A stretch of 64,000 nucleotides of DNA, taken from the NCBI RefSeq assembly GCF_020520425.1, contig NC_079492.1, positions 112,193,157-112,257,156 of the forward strand. The letters are read 5' to 3'. The notes under the pieces are model-generated. The model did not search any database and had not been told where the DNA came from. It saw only the letters and a list, made by a program, of their open reading frames with translations. Below, piece by piece: positions 10,735-22,342 of the stretch (position 1 is its first letter; every line of letters begins with the position of its first letter). Origin of the DNA: Spinacia oleracea (taxonomy: Eukaryota; Streptophyta; Magnoliopsida; Caryophyllales; Amaranthaceae). Position numbers and translations under genes: made by a program.

Positions 10735-13700
10735 TTGGTAAGAGATCTGAATTATGTTCCGTCGATGTCTGTTAGTTCAACTGCTCCCCAGGAGAGGATC
10801 TTCTTGACAATGTACGGGCCTGCCCAGTTGGGTTTGAATTTTCCCCTTGGGTCCATGATGCTTTTGCGAAGGGCTTTTAGGACAAGCTCGCCTTCCTTGA
10901 TGTTTCGGGTTCTGACCCTTTTGTTGAAATGTCTGGCCACTCGGCGCTGATAGACTTGTACATGGTGAGCGGCTTGAAGCCGTCGCTCATCGAGCATGAC
11001 TAGCTCGTCATATCTTGCTTGTACCCATGCAGCTTCTGGGATTTTGCTTTCTAGGACTATCCTTAGAGAAGGTATCTCCAGTTCGACAGGTTGTACTGCT
11101 TCCATTCCATAGACCAATGAGAACGGAGTTGCACCAGTTGAAGTGCGAATTGAAGTTCGATATCCCCACAATGCGAAATGCAGCTTCTGGGGCCAGTCCT
11201 TGTAATTGATAGTCATTTTCATGATGATGGTCTTGACATTCTTGTTGGCCGCTTCGACTGCCCCATTGGTTTGTGGGCGATAAGGTGAAGAGCGATGATG
11301 TTGAATCTTGTACTCGGTGAATAGATCTTCACACTCTCCTTGAAAATGGGTTCCCTGGTCACTGATGAACTCGTGAGGAACGCCATATCTGCATATAATG
11401 TTTTCTTGTATGAACTAGGCCACTTGCTTGGAACCCAATACTTTGAATGATCTGGCCTCGACCCATTTGGTGAAATAGTCGATGGCGACCAGTATGAATT
11501 CATGACCCCCGATGCCTGTTAGAGTGACTTTGTCGATGACGTCGATACCCCAGGCTGAGAATGGCCACGGTAATGATTGAGAGTATAGTGGTGATGGAGG
11601 AATGTGCTTCAGATTCGCACACTTTTGGCATGTGGGACACTTCTTGACAAAGAAGTAGCAGTCCCGTTTGAGGGTAGTCCAATATTATCGTGCCCTGACG
11701 ATCTTGAGAGCTAGCATTTTCCCATTCATGTGGGTGCCACAGACTCCTTCATGTATGTTTTCCATGACTCTTTGAGCTTTGTGCTTGTCAACACATCGGA
11801 GATTAGGACCGTTAAGGGACCTTTTGTATAGAATGTCGCCTTCTATGACAAAATTGGCCGACTGTAGTCGTAGAGCCTTTCGATTCTTGGTTGAAAAGTG
11901 TGGGGGATACTCCGAACTTTGTAGATACCTTTGGATGTCTGTAAACCAAGGTTCATCTTCGTCTTGCTCGACGTGGTCAATAGCATGGACATATGCTGCT
12001 TCTTGACGGGTTTCAATTGTAAGTGGCATTTCAGCTATGCTGCTTGGAATGTTGATCATTGAGGCCAGTTTTGCCAGTGCATCGGCGAATTGATTCTCCT
12101 CTCTCGGGAGGTATGTATAGCGGAGCTCTTTTATTTGTTCAAACAACTGCTCAAGGTAAGACTGGTATGGAGCCAGGCTCTCGCTCCTTACTTTTCATTT
12201 GCCGGAAATTTGATTGATGATTAGGGAGGAATCCCCGTACACTCGAAGTCTCTAGACACCTAGGGCTAAGGCGGCTTCCAGGCCCATAATGCATGTTTCA
12301 TATTCTGCCGCATTGTTTGTGACGTTGAATTGCAGTTTTGCTAATATAAGAATGTGCGTGTCGTCTGGGGCTACTAGAATTACTCCAACACCACATCCGT
12401 TCTGATTGGAGGCACCACCAAAATGCATTGACCAACTGTCATCACTGGTAATTAAGATTTGCTCGTCGGGTAAGTCATAATCTTCCTCTTCTGCCTCGAC
12501 AGGACAGTCGGCTAGGAAATCTGAGACTGCTGAACCCTTGATAGATTTCTGTGGGATGTATTTGAGGTCGAATTCTGCTAACCAAGGCAATGCTGAGTTT
12601 CTCGAGCTGAGTGTATTTGGTCTCGTACTCGATCAGCTTTTTGCTTATATAGTATACGGCGTTCTCCTTGCCTTCAGTTTCTTGAGCAAGCATAGCCCCC
12701 ACTGCTGAATCTGTTGTTGTGAGGTAAAGCCTGAGGGGAATCCCTGGCATTGCTGGTTTTAGTACTGGTGGGTTGGAAAGGTAGCTTTTGATTGTTTCGA
12801 ATGCATGCTGACAATCGTCATCCCACACTTTGGGCTCGCTTTTTCGGAGCTTTCGAAATACTGGTTCACATATCGTTGTGAGTCTTGAAATGAACCTGCT
12901 GATGTATTGTAGTCTGCCGAGAAAACCCCAAATTTCCTTTTCATTTGTTGGTGGTTGCATCTCGAGAATTGCTTTGATTTTTGAAAGGTCAGCCTCTATG
13001 CCTCGAGAGCTGATGACATATCCGAGCAACTTGTCTGACGTTAGCCCGAATGCGCACTTTTGAGGATTGAGCCTCATATTGTATTGTCTGAGCCTGTTGA
13101 AAAACTTTCGAAGTACTGAGGTATGCTCATGTCGTTCTTTGGATTTGATAATCATGTCGTCGACCTATACCTCAATTTCCCTGTGAATCATATCGATCAT
13201 GATGGTTGTTGCTGTTCTTTGATAAGTTGCTCCTGCGTTCTTTAGTCCGAACGGCATAACTGTATAGCAATATGTACCCCGCTGAGTGATGAAGGTTGTT
13301 TTCTCCATGTCATCCTCTGCCATGGGAATCTGATTGTAACCTGCGTACCCGTCCATAAAAGAGAGTAAGGCATGATTTGTGGTGTTGTCGACCAGGACGT
13401 CGATGTGAGGCAATTGAAAACCGTCTTTAGGGCTGGCCCTGTTAAGATCCCTGTAGTCAACACAAATTCGTACTTTGCCGTCTTTCTTTGGAACTGGGAC
13501 GACATTTGCGATCCATTCTGGATATTTTTCTTCTCGAATAAACTCGACCTCTAACTGCTTGGAGACCTCTTCTTGAATTTTGAGGGAAACATCCGGTTTC
13601 ATGCGACGGAGCTTCTGCTTGATGGGCTTTGACCCTGGAATAAGGGGAATTGTATGCTGACCGATGCTTGGATCAACCCCTGGCATATCATGATAGGACC

Positions 13701-14145
13701 ATGCGAAGACGTCTACATACTCTGAAAGTAGTTTGATAAGGTCGTCCCGCTCTGATGGGGAAAGAGTTAAACCAATCTGAACTAGTTTTGAATCTCTGCT
13801 GTTAGAAAGGTTGATTTTTTCTGTTTCCTCAATTATGGGCGTCCTGTTTTCATGATTTTTGATAGCTTTTAGAAATTCAAAGTCAGTTTCTTATGAAGCA
13901 AAGTTGTGTGGATTAGGATTTGATTTTGAATTAGGACTCGAGGAGTAAGTAGAAATTGAAGTGTTATTGAAATCGGCAATCATTACATCGACTGTTTTGA
14001 CTTGAAGCTCGGCCTTTAGAGGCACTTGATTGATGCAAGACTCTAGTTCTAGACACTTAGACTCATTGCTAGACTCAGATCCAGACTCATTCTCTGACTC
14101 AGACTCGCTCATCATAGATCCTTCGCCCACAGTAATCTTGAACAT
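10735..14145 (-). pseudogene. pol: Tat-lineage pol: reverse transcriptase, two RNase H domains, integrase (broken)
   Basis: Reading along the minus strand: a short pre-RT region (14145-13690), RT (13686-12700) with VCVDYRDLNRASPKDGF, MPFGLKNAGATYQR and the catalytic VDD near 13160, RNase H (about 12750-12600), an additional RNase H-like domain (12590-12252), then integrase (about 12146-10752) with a zinc-binding KKCPTCQKC, catalytic Asp in GIDVI, Asp in ISDQGTHF and Glu in NGAVEAANKNV. Stops are present at about 13889, in the RT active-site block at about 13162-13164, and at several places in integrase (about 11684 and 11417), plus frame changes near 12600 and 12150. The protein is not translatable as a whole. 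Confidence 0.88.
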
Positions 14146-14499
14146 TTTGCCATTTGAATTGATTCTTGAAAGCGACTTGAAGCTTGATTTTTAGAAGGTG
14201 AGCTGACTGCTTGCTCGATACCGGCTATGCGGGAGGCTAGGGCTGCTGGAGTTCTTTTCAACCTCTCGCCTCTTCGGCAAACCCACAGGATCTTTGGACT
14301 CCTAGTTAGGACACACCAGATAACTTGGACTTCCCGACACATGATAGATATGCATGCAATGAATGAGACCTAGACTTGACTCTAAGTGTCACTCCGAAGA
14401 TTCGGGATTTTGGATTTTGTACTTGTATTCGGGATTTGCAACCCGTTGGAAATGTTTGAGAGGAGCGTTCATTCTTTTGTGAAAGTTGGCTCTTGTACT

Positions 14500-15290
14500 A
14501 GAACTTGGAATGTCGAAAAAGAATATTTCGACCTATATTGGAAATTGGACTTATTCGAAGGGAATTTCAACCCGCTCAAGAATTTGGAAATTGGACTTGT
14601 ACTAGGAAATTGAATTTTGTATTATTTCAAGGGAATTTCAACCCGTCAATATTTCAGGGGAATTTCAACCCATTGGACTTGGAGTATTTGAAGGGAATTT
14701 CAACCCGATTGAAAAGGGAATTGACTTTGTATTATTTCAAGGGAATTTCAACCCGTCAATATTTTAGGGGAGTTTCAACCCATTGGATTTGGAATATTTG
14801 AAGAGAATTTCAACCCGCTCGAGAACTGGAATTTGCATTATTTTAGGGGAGTTTCAACCCGTCGGAAGATTGGACTTGTATTTTTTTAGGGGAGTTTCAA
14901 CCCGTCGGAAGATTGGACTTGTATTATTTTAGGGAGTTTCAACCCGTTGAATGGAATTTGAACTTGTATTATTTCAGGGGATTTTCAACCCGTCGATAGA
15001 ATTTGAACTTGTATTATTTCAGGGGATTTTCAACCCGTGGATTTGAACTTGTATTATTTCAGGGGATTTTCAACCCGTGGATTTAAACTTGTATTATTTC
15101 AGGGGATTTTCAACCCGTGGATTTGAACTTGTATTATATCAGGGGATTTTCAACCCGTGGATTTGAACTTGTATTATTTCAGGGGATTTTCAACCCGTGG
15201 ATTTGAACTTGTATTATTTCAGGGGATTTTCAACCCGTGCATTTGAACTTGTATTATTTCAGGGGATTTTCAACCCGATTGAATTTTGAG
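14500..15290. repeat. 40-bp tandem repeat array inside the Tat element
   Basis: From about 14960 to 15280 eight copies of a 40-bp unit (AGGGGATTTTCAACCCGTGG followed by ATTTGAACTTGTATTATTTC) repeat with exact 40-bp spacing and few changes. From 14560 to 14960 the same AACCCGTC/GGAATTTCAACCCG core recurs at irregular spacing of 37-80 bp. The open frames seen here are artefacts of the repeat. Confidence 0.95.
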
Positions 15291-15349
15291 TTTGACTCGA
15301 AGTTTGAATTTTGAAATGGAAAGGGATGCATTTTGTATGTAGAACATGA

Positions 15350-16270
15350 AGCTTCGTATTTGGAAAATCCGACATTATAATGCCGTGGATATTGAATTTG
15401 GGAACTTGACAGTCCGGCATTATGCCGCCGTGGACTTGGAGTGTAGGATTTGAAATTTGAAGGTTTGGAATTTTTGAACTTCGAGCTTGAGGTTTGAAAT
15501 GCGGAAAGGAAAATCGGCATTACGACGGCATGTATTTGGAATTTGAAGTTTTGAGCATAGGACTTGAAATTCGAAAGATTGACATGGAATTTGAGGTTTG
15601 AAATTTGGAGTTGAAAAGTTGGCATTACGCCGGTCATGAACTTTGGTATTTGAACTTTTGAGGTTTGGAATTGGCAACTTGACTTCGATGCTTGAAGACT
15701 TGAATGTTTGAAATAGAAAATCCGGCATGACGCTGTTGGATTTGTGGTTTTTGACTTTGAAATTTGAAGTTTGAAATTTGGACTAAAAAATCCGGCATTA
15801 AGGCGCCGTTGGATTGAGTCTTGACTTGGAACTTGAAACTCGAAATTTGGACTAGAAGATCCGGCATTATGGCGCCGTTGGGTTGTGTTTGAAGTTTTGG
15901 ACTAGAAAGTTTGAATTTGAACTTAAAGCTTGAAGACTAGGAAATTCGGCATTATGACGCCGTTGGATTTGGACTTGAAAATTGAGGTTTTGAACTAGAA
16001 CATTTGGATTGAACTTTGAAACTTGGAATTTGGACTAGAAAATCCGGCATTATGACGCCGTTGGATTTAGACTTGAGTTGGAGATTTGAGGTTTTGAAAA
16101 TAGAAAATCCGGCATTATGACGCCGATGGATTGCATTTTGAACTTGGAACTTGGAATTTTGACTTGAAAATCCGGCATTATGACGCCGTTGGATTGATTT
16201 TGAATTTGTAGCTTGGAATTTGGACTCGAAAATCCGGCATTATGACGTCGTTGGATTGAATTTTGAGTTT
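15350..16270. repeat. Degenerate tandem repeat with a CGGCATTATGACGCCG core, about 12 units
   Basis: The core CGGCATTATGACGCCG and its variants recurs near 15370, 15413, 15512, 15619, 15719, 15788, 15858, 15942, 16040, 16106, 16166 and 16232, spaced 43-107 bp. The spacers are TTTGAA/CTTGGA-rich. Each core is an imperfect inverted repeat (CGGC..GCCG), so each could fold into a small stem. The array directly follows the 40-bp array and is part of the same Tat element. Confidence 0.85.
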
Positions 16271-17152
16271 GGCATTTGTGCGTGAGGCGTGTTTAAGGGT
16301 TTTGAATCAAATGGAGTGACACTCCTAAAGACCCTAAAATCGGCGATTTAGATGCATGAGGCTTGAATGATGCTCCTAGGGGTTTGGTTTCCTAGTTGGA
16401 GGCTAATTGGTTTTGGCAAGCTAGAACTCGAGGTTAGCCATTCACGCGTGCAAAGACGCCAACACAATGCACAAGTAGCACGTTGTCACACTAATCATGA
16501 ATATGAATGCGACATGCAAAGTTCTCAACCTAAGGTCGGTCTAAGTTTTTGTATGATGCAAGTGGTCGGCTTTGGGTGTCAAAAAGGTACTCGGCTAAGA
16601 GACGGATCCGGCGACAAGCTTTCACGTTCCGCCTAAGGGAAGTGTGTGTAGGCAGACGGCCTCCATACTTGACATCGGGAATGTCAAGCAAATGCCAAGT
16701 TTCGGTAGGCGCGGAAATGGTCACACACTTTGGTCGGGAACCGTATGGAGAGTCACCATTTCGTTGCCCCCGGGGCTAGCCCGAATGTAGAACACATCCG
16801 TTTGGGCAAAGGTAGAAATTCATTTTGCACAATATGGTTTTCGAAAAATGCATGAAATGCCTAGAAATTGAAATTGAAATCGTACTTGAATTTGTATTTG
16901 TAAAGCCCGTTTTTTGGCACTCGTTCACGAGGCTTGGGAGCCTCCTTCTAGATGCAAAAACAGACTAACTCCCAACACGAAAAGTTGAGCAAAAGTGGGC
17001 AACAAGCCACTGTGAGCCACTGTCCTGGATGCAAGCAGCGGCGTTGGGCGCAGGGGCTGCGCCTAGCGCCAATGCTGGCATCCAGTACTTCGGCAGATCA
17101 GTGGATGGTTGCTCGAAATCTGCTCTCATTTTCGAAATTGAAATTAGAAAAA
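16271..17152 (-). other. Leader of the Tat element between PBS and tandem repeats
   Basis: No gag domain can be recognised. The sequence has short blocks resembling conserved Tat leader sequence (around 16700-16790, GCCCCCGGGGCTAGCCCGAA, a GC-rich inverted repeat) and is otherwise unremarkable. The absence of gag is consistent with a non-autonomous or internally deleted copy. Confidence 0.45.
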
Positions 17153-17170
17153 TCCCCAGTGGAGTCGCCA
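17153..17170 (-). promoter_or_regulatory. Primer binding site of the Tat element
   Basis: On the minus strand TGGCGACTCCACTGGGGA begins six bases after the LTR end at 17177. The TGG start and the position immediately downstream of the LTR mark it as the tRNA-primed minus-strand initiation site. I do not assign the tRNA species. Confidence 0.75.
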
Positions 17171-17769
17171 ATTTACTGTAGGGGGTTTTTTTGATCTTTT
17201 TCCCGTTTCCTACAATGGGGGGTTTGGCACGCGGCGGTTCGTTTAGAGAACCGTTGAATTGTTTTTGCACCTCGAAGGAGTCGCCACCAAACTTATTTTA
17301 GGTCTCGTTTAGGAAGACCGCGCAATGACTCTATTTTTGGATAAGGCCTTGAATCCTTGAAACGGATGGGTGAGATCCGGGCTCGGGAACGAAAATGCCT
17401 ATTCGGCGAGCTTTAGAAATATTCAAGTACGTTGGCACAATATTGTTTCGAATATAAACCCTAAGATTAGATTATGTGGGTTTGCAAATTAGAACAAAAT
17501 AGAATTTCTAATTGTACGGTGGTCACTTTGCTTTAAAGATTGATTTAAGGAACCTAAGGCCGGTTTGTCCAAAAATATCTTCGTTAAGCGTGATGTAACC
17601 TTTGTATTTTGTTGTATTTAGCATGTTGGTGATGAAACCGATAAAGCACATAAAGCAACATCACAATACTAAATAAAGTGCGGAATTAGTAAATACAAGA
17701 CCCCCTAGAAAAGGACTAGGGAGTAGGTCCACATTGCCTAGAAATGGACTAGGCAAGTAAAGGTGCGGA

Positions 17770-17890
17770 ATTGAAAGTGCGAGATTGAAATTGCGGTATT
17801 GAAATTGCGGTATTGAAATTGCGGTATTGAAATTGCGGTATTGAAATTGCGATATTGAAAGTGCGATATTGAAATTGCGATATTGAAATT
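17770..17890. repeat. 14-bp microrepeat in the Tat LTR
   Basis: The unit GCGGTATTGAAATT and its variants (GCGATATTGAAAGT) repeat about eight times head to tail. It resembles the TTGAA-rich composition of the whole element and probably arose by slippage. Confidence 0.85.
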
Positions 17891-18595
17891 TGTACTTGGG
17901 CACATGAGATTCGAACGCCAAGCGGCTCCTTAAAAATAAGTGCGCCCGACACGAATTCAAAGCCAAAAATCTCAACTTCGGAGAGGTTGCTCAACCCAAA
18001 TGTCCTAGATTTTGCATATTGAACTTGAAATTGAAAGCTTGAATATTGAAAGGTTTGAACTTGAAAAGATTGAAACTTTGAACTTGAAATGATTGAAATT
18101 TGAAAACTTGAACTTGTATGTTGAAATTTGAAGACTTGAACTTGTATATTGAAAAATGGAGTTTTGAATCTCAAAAGATTAAACCTTTAAATGCTAAAAG
18201 GTGTCATCTTTGATTACTCCATGCTTGAAGGTGATTCTAGTTCAAAGAGATGAATGCAAGCAACTTTGAACATCCTTGAATCTTGAAAGTTTGTATTTTG
18301 CATTTTGAAAAAGTTTGTATTTTTGAAAAAAGCATGTATGATTGTTGCAAGTGGTGTTTTTTATTGACAAAAAAAAAACACCAACTTGCTAATCATTTGA
18401 AATCAAAATAGCATGATTAATTGAAATGGGATTCGGATTTACCTAGTTAAGCTTAGGCTCGAGCTCCCAATTGCTCTTGAATTTAGGATTTTTTGTATGT
18501 GTTTTGAAGAGTTTTGAAGTTTGTATTGTGAGGAGTAATGTAGAAATTACGACGTTATGTGTGTTGTCCTCCCCCTTTTTTCGAAGGAAATGAGG

Positions 18596-18607
18596 GGTAT
18601 TTATAGG
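18596..18607 (-). promoter_or_regulatory. TATA box of the Tat LTR
   Basis: The minus strand reads CCTATAAATACC, a strong plant TATA box, inside the LTR and oriented with pol. Transcription would start roughly 30 bp further along, near 18565. Confidence 0.6.
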
Positions 18608-19164
18608 AGGGAAATGGTGCAAAACGCCAGCACACGTCAGCGCCTGGCGCCAGGCCAGCGCTGGGCGCTGCTGACGTGGGCTGATTGCCGCCAAAAAGGA
18701 CGGAAAGATGTCGTCCTTGATTTGTCTTTTATGGGTGTACCTTCGTACGAATAGTACGATGTTTGGCACGTAGTGTTTTCTTGGAGGTTAAGGCTTCAAT
18801 TTGCTTCTAAAAACAAACCTTTCTCGGGTTTTCGAATTCCGGTTTTACGGAGCGGGGCCCGGCATGCTCGGTTTTGTGGGTCGGCGCCCGAATTTGACTT
18901 GCCTTATATGATTTTGAGTGGAAAAGGCCTATTAAGACCAATGGGATGGTCCACTAGTTGAGATTGAACTTGGATATTGAAATTGGATTTTGGAAGTTGT
19001 ATTTTGTACCGAGTTCCGGGAGGGGAACGGCCTCGGGGATTGGATTTTGGATTTCGGAGGTTTTCTTAGCAATTGGGATTTCCGCCTGGAGTTACCCCAA
19101 TCGCTTAACAAGGATAATGGTTTCGTCATCATCCCAAAGGGGAGACACAAAATAGGTGTCTACA

Positions 19165-19734
19165 CCAGTACACATCGTTTTTCAGAGGAGGAGCCAGTTA
19201 CTCCGTGGACAGAGTTTGACCAGGTTCTTTAGCGGTACATCATTCGGAACAGGGGCAAGGAACCTGTTGAGACTGTGATTGTTTCTGAGGAGGAATCAGA
19301 CTCATCCTGCATGGTAGCGAGTTTTAGCTTTGCCTCGGATGGGCTTTTGTATGTGGATTTTTGTATGGGTATTTGTAATTTGCATTTGGATTTGCACGAT
19401 TTTTATTTGAATCTTGAATTTTGTATTTGAATTGGTATGGTTTGGATTTGTATGGTTTGAACTTGTATGGTTTGAATTTTTGCTGCGTGTGTTTTTGCAA
19501 GGTTTGAATTGAATTTTGCATGCGTTGATGTGTGTGTAATTTTAAAATTTGTGGCTACATGTATGCATGCGAAATAAAAAAAATTGCCCATTTTTTCGGG
19601 TGTATATACCCACTATAAGCCCCCACTTTGACTGAAGGTTTTTGGTTAGAAAAAGCGCAAGTCATAGTATATTCAACTCTTTCTTATGCACATGATGACA
19701 CGACTTAAAACGTCAGTCTAGTACTAGACCCTTC
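19165..19734 (+). other. Gypsy-derived fragment and TTTGAA-rich sequence, no intact gene
   Basis: A short plus-strand reading at about 19165-19320 (PWTEFDQVL, then IVSEEESDSS after a stop) resembles the acidic linkers of Tat/Athila gag. The rest (19330-19640) is TTTGTATGG/TTTGAA-rich, similar in composition to the Tat element. It may belong to another Tat copy or to the upstream part of the Athila fragment that follows. Confidence 0.4.
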
Positions 19735-21430
19735 CTTCACACATTGATGTTAATAGTGGGAAATTCACTTTATCTGTTGGGGACGATAAGGTTACTTTTA
19801 ATCTGAATAGTGCCTTAAAGAGTCCCATGCTAGCGGAAGAACAATGATATCGTATTGATGTAGTTGATTTTATTATGCGAGATAACGTCTCCCAAGTCCT
19901 CGAAAGGGATTCCTTGGAGGCAGTGCTTTGTTGCGAATCTTCTTCAGGTGATAGCAGTTCCTGGAGTGCAGAAGTGGATGCTCTAGAGTTAGCTTTTGAT
20001 GGTGGAGAGCGTGAACCCGAGGAGAGCACCAAGGTGAGGAGGTTAGTTCCGTCGTTCTGTTATGTAAAAGAGGTAAAGAAACCCAAACTTAAACCTCTTC
20101 CTGCCAATCTGAAATATGCTTTTTTGGATGATGATCAGCTTTGCCCTGTGATTGTCAGTACTGCACTTGATGCAGACCAGTTATCCCAACTTTGTAATAT
20201 GTTGAAAAAGCACAAAAAGGCCATTGGGTACAGTATTGACGATTTAAAGGGTATTAGCCCAGATTTTTGCATGCATAGGATACATCTAGATGATAATCAA
20301 AAGCCATGCATTCAACCCCAACGTCGTTTGATCCCCATTATGCAAGATGTTGTGAAAGCTGAAGTTATGAATTTTCTTGATGCGGGTATTGTTTATGATG
20401 TGTCTGACTCTAAGTGGGTGAGTCCTGTTCAAGTAGTCCCAACGAAAGGGGAACGATTATGGTTAGAAATGAGAAGAATGAGTTGATCCCAACTAGGGTA
20501 GTTACAGGGTGGCGCATGTGTATTGACTATAGGCGTCTGAATGTTGCTACTAAAAAAGACCATTTTCCCCTTCCCTTTATTGATCAAATGTTGGAAAGGC
20601 TAGCCTGTCACAAGTTTTTCTGTTATCTAGATGGTTATTCTGGTTTTTTCCAAATCCCCATACATCCAGACGACTAGGAAAAGACCACCTACACCTGTCC
20701 CTATGGTACTTTTGCATATAGTAGGATGCCCTTTGGTCTGTGTAATGCACCTGCTACATTTCAATGTTGCATGATGAGCATCTTTTTTGAGTTTATAGAG
20801 TCTATCACGGAAGTATTTGTGGATCATTTTAGTGTCTATAGTACTTCTTTTGATTCCTGTTTGGTTAGTTTAACTAAAGTGTTGAAAAGGTGTGAAGAAT
20901 GTAACCTGGTCTTAAATTGGGAAAAGTGTCATTTCATGGTTACTGAAGGGGTGGTCTTGGGACATTTGATATCTGATAAAGGGCATCCAGGTGGATCGAG
21001 CTAAGTTCCAAGTGATTGAACAATTGCCCCCTCCAGTTAATGTGAAGGGTGTTAGAAGTTTTCTTGGTCATGCAGGGTTTTATCGCCGCTTTATCAAAGA
21101 TTTTTCTAAAATTGTTAGACCACTAACCCAACTCCTCCTCAAGGACGCCCCATTTGTGTTCACTGATGCTTGGCTTGAGGCTTTTGACAGGATTAAACAG
21201 GCACTGATTTCGGCTCCTATCATCCGTTCTCCCGAGTGGGATCTCCCGTTCGAGATAATGTGTGATGCAAGTGATAGTATCTGCCTTTGACAAGTTCTGC
21301 ACTTATCTGATTGGGTCCAAGGTGATAGTCTACACTGACCATGCGGCCCTAAAGTATCTGCTCGAACAACCGCACAACAGCCCGCAGCCACCAACACCAT
21401 CATATTTGTAGAAACAAAAATCTCATCGGC
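19735..21430 (+). pseudogene. pol: Athila-type Ty3/gypsy pol fragment (protease end, RT, RNase H start)
   Basis: The plus strand carries the end of a protease-like region (SVGDDKVTFNL, about 19760), a linker, then reverse transcriptase from about 20100 to 21290 with WRMCIDYRRLN, CYLDGYSGFFQIPIHP, SRMPFGLCNAPATFQ and LNWEKCHFMV, all typical of Athila-group elements. The catalytic block reads FVDHFSVY, so the second catalytic Asp is replaced by His. There is a frame change near 20450, a stop at 20675-20677, another frame change near 20990, and a deletion near 21280 that joins RT to a late RNase H piece (VIVYTDHAALKYLL). No integrase or LTR is visible. This is a dead fragment. Confidence 0.85.
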
Positions 21431-22342
21431 CACTTATTTCATTTCACGTTCCGGGCCCGATTCGACCCCTCCAGACCCTCAAACAATGCATTACTGCTAT
21501 GTAAGTAATATAGATGCAATGTTACTTATACGAACACCCGGCGGAAAAATGGGCTGCGTCTATTGTCATGTATGCGTTTACCTGTGTCGGTTGGGGTACG
21601 GTCAGTTCACCGGGGCATCGCATACATATAGCTACAACGGTGGTTAGGGTGAAATCAATAGAAGTTACAGAGAAAGCAGAGAATTAAATCAATAGAAGTT
21701 AGGGTTTTGCAATATAAACCTAGAAGGGAAGCAGCAGCTGGCGGGAAGTGAAAAAGAGGCGGGACAAGGGATTACCGGCGATAAGTGAATCCAGCAGCGA
21801 ATGAAGAAGAGAAGGCAATGAAGTATGAGGAGAGCGGCAAAATCATTAGTGGAGCAGAAAATTCAAGGAAGAGAAGAGCGGCGGTAGGTGGCCGTGAACT
21901 TCGCCGGTGGGGGAAGCAGAAAGAGTTTAGGCGTGGCGCGGCAGTCAAGTTCAGATGGGCGGGAAGGTACAAAAATGTCGAAGAGTGTGTGTTGTGAAAA
22001 AATGCAGAGGAGCGGGATAATGTTGAAGATAGGTGGGTGAGTGTTGTGAAGTTTGTGCTACCTTGAATCTAAGAAAGAGTTTTGTGCTCTTTGAATCAAA
22101 CAAGCAGCACTTGAACTCAAGTGTTGCTTGTTTTCTATTCAAAGCAACACTTTTGAAAATGTAGTTTTAATTTTGTTTTTGGTGCCCTTAAGTGCTGCCT
22201 TTTTACTAAATAAGCGGCATTTGGGGAGCAGCAAGCATTTTGGACTATTGATTGATACTAGGTTGTTGTTGTTGTGTTGATGTAAGCAACCTGCCTTGTT
22301 GTTGTTGTTTGCCTTGCTGCTGCTGCTTTGATGCAACCTGCT
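21431..22342. other. Unassigned sequence with AAGTGCTGC-type repeats
   Basis: No gene is recognised. The part 21640-22070 is purine-rich and resembles a 5-prime untranslated region. From about 22095 to 22250 the motif CAAGTGCTGC/GCAGCACTTG recurs in both orientations, including a clear inverted repeat (CAAGCAGCACTTGA with TCAAGTGTTGCTTG, 22099-22131). Similar motifs recur at 47340-47540. A GTT-rich microsatellite lies at 22262-22310 and the TRIM element is inserted at 22343. Confidence 0.5.

Larger units (their letters stand above)
10240..19164 (-). mobile_element. Ty3/gypsy LTR retrotransposon, Tat lineage, 3-prime end cut by the CACTA insertion
   Basis: On the minus strand the element has a 5-prime LTR beginning TGTAGACACC at 19164 and ending TACA at 17177, a PBS just after it, a repeat-filled leader/gag region (14350-17150), and a pol of RT, RNase H, a second RNase H-like domain and integrase (about 14145-10735). 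The order RT then integrase is Ty3/gypsy. The extra RNase H domain after the first (around 12590-12252, MHFGGASNQNGCGVGVI) is characteristic of the Tat/Ogre group. The 3-prime UTR reaches 10240, where the CACTA element is inserted; the 3-prime LTR is not in the window. No gag coding region is recognisable. Confidence 0.8.
17177..19164 (-). repeat. 5-prime LTR of the Tat element (about 1988 bp)
   Basis: The minus-strand LTR starts TGTAGACACCTATTTTGTG at 19164 and ends CCCCCTACA at 17177, with the TG...CA ends usual for LTRs, followed by the PBS. A TATA box on the same strand (18607-18596) lies about 560 bp in. A 14-bp microrepeat (17770-17890) and TTGAA-rich stretches (18010-18170) occupy part of its transcribed half. 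A GGAGTCGCCACC block at 17278-17289 resembles a second, decayed PBS. Confidence 0.7.

Noticed and set aside
14505-15870. Open frames of 75-127 codons across the repeats
   Set aside because: Products of the 40-bp and degenerate arrays; the peptide repeats simply mirror the DNA repeats.
17278-17289. Second primer binding site in the Tat LTR
   Set aside because: GGAGTCGCCACC resembles the PBS complement but is inside the LTR and not next to any LTR end.
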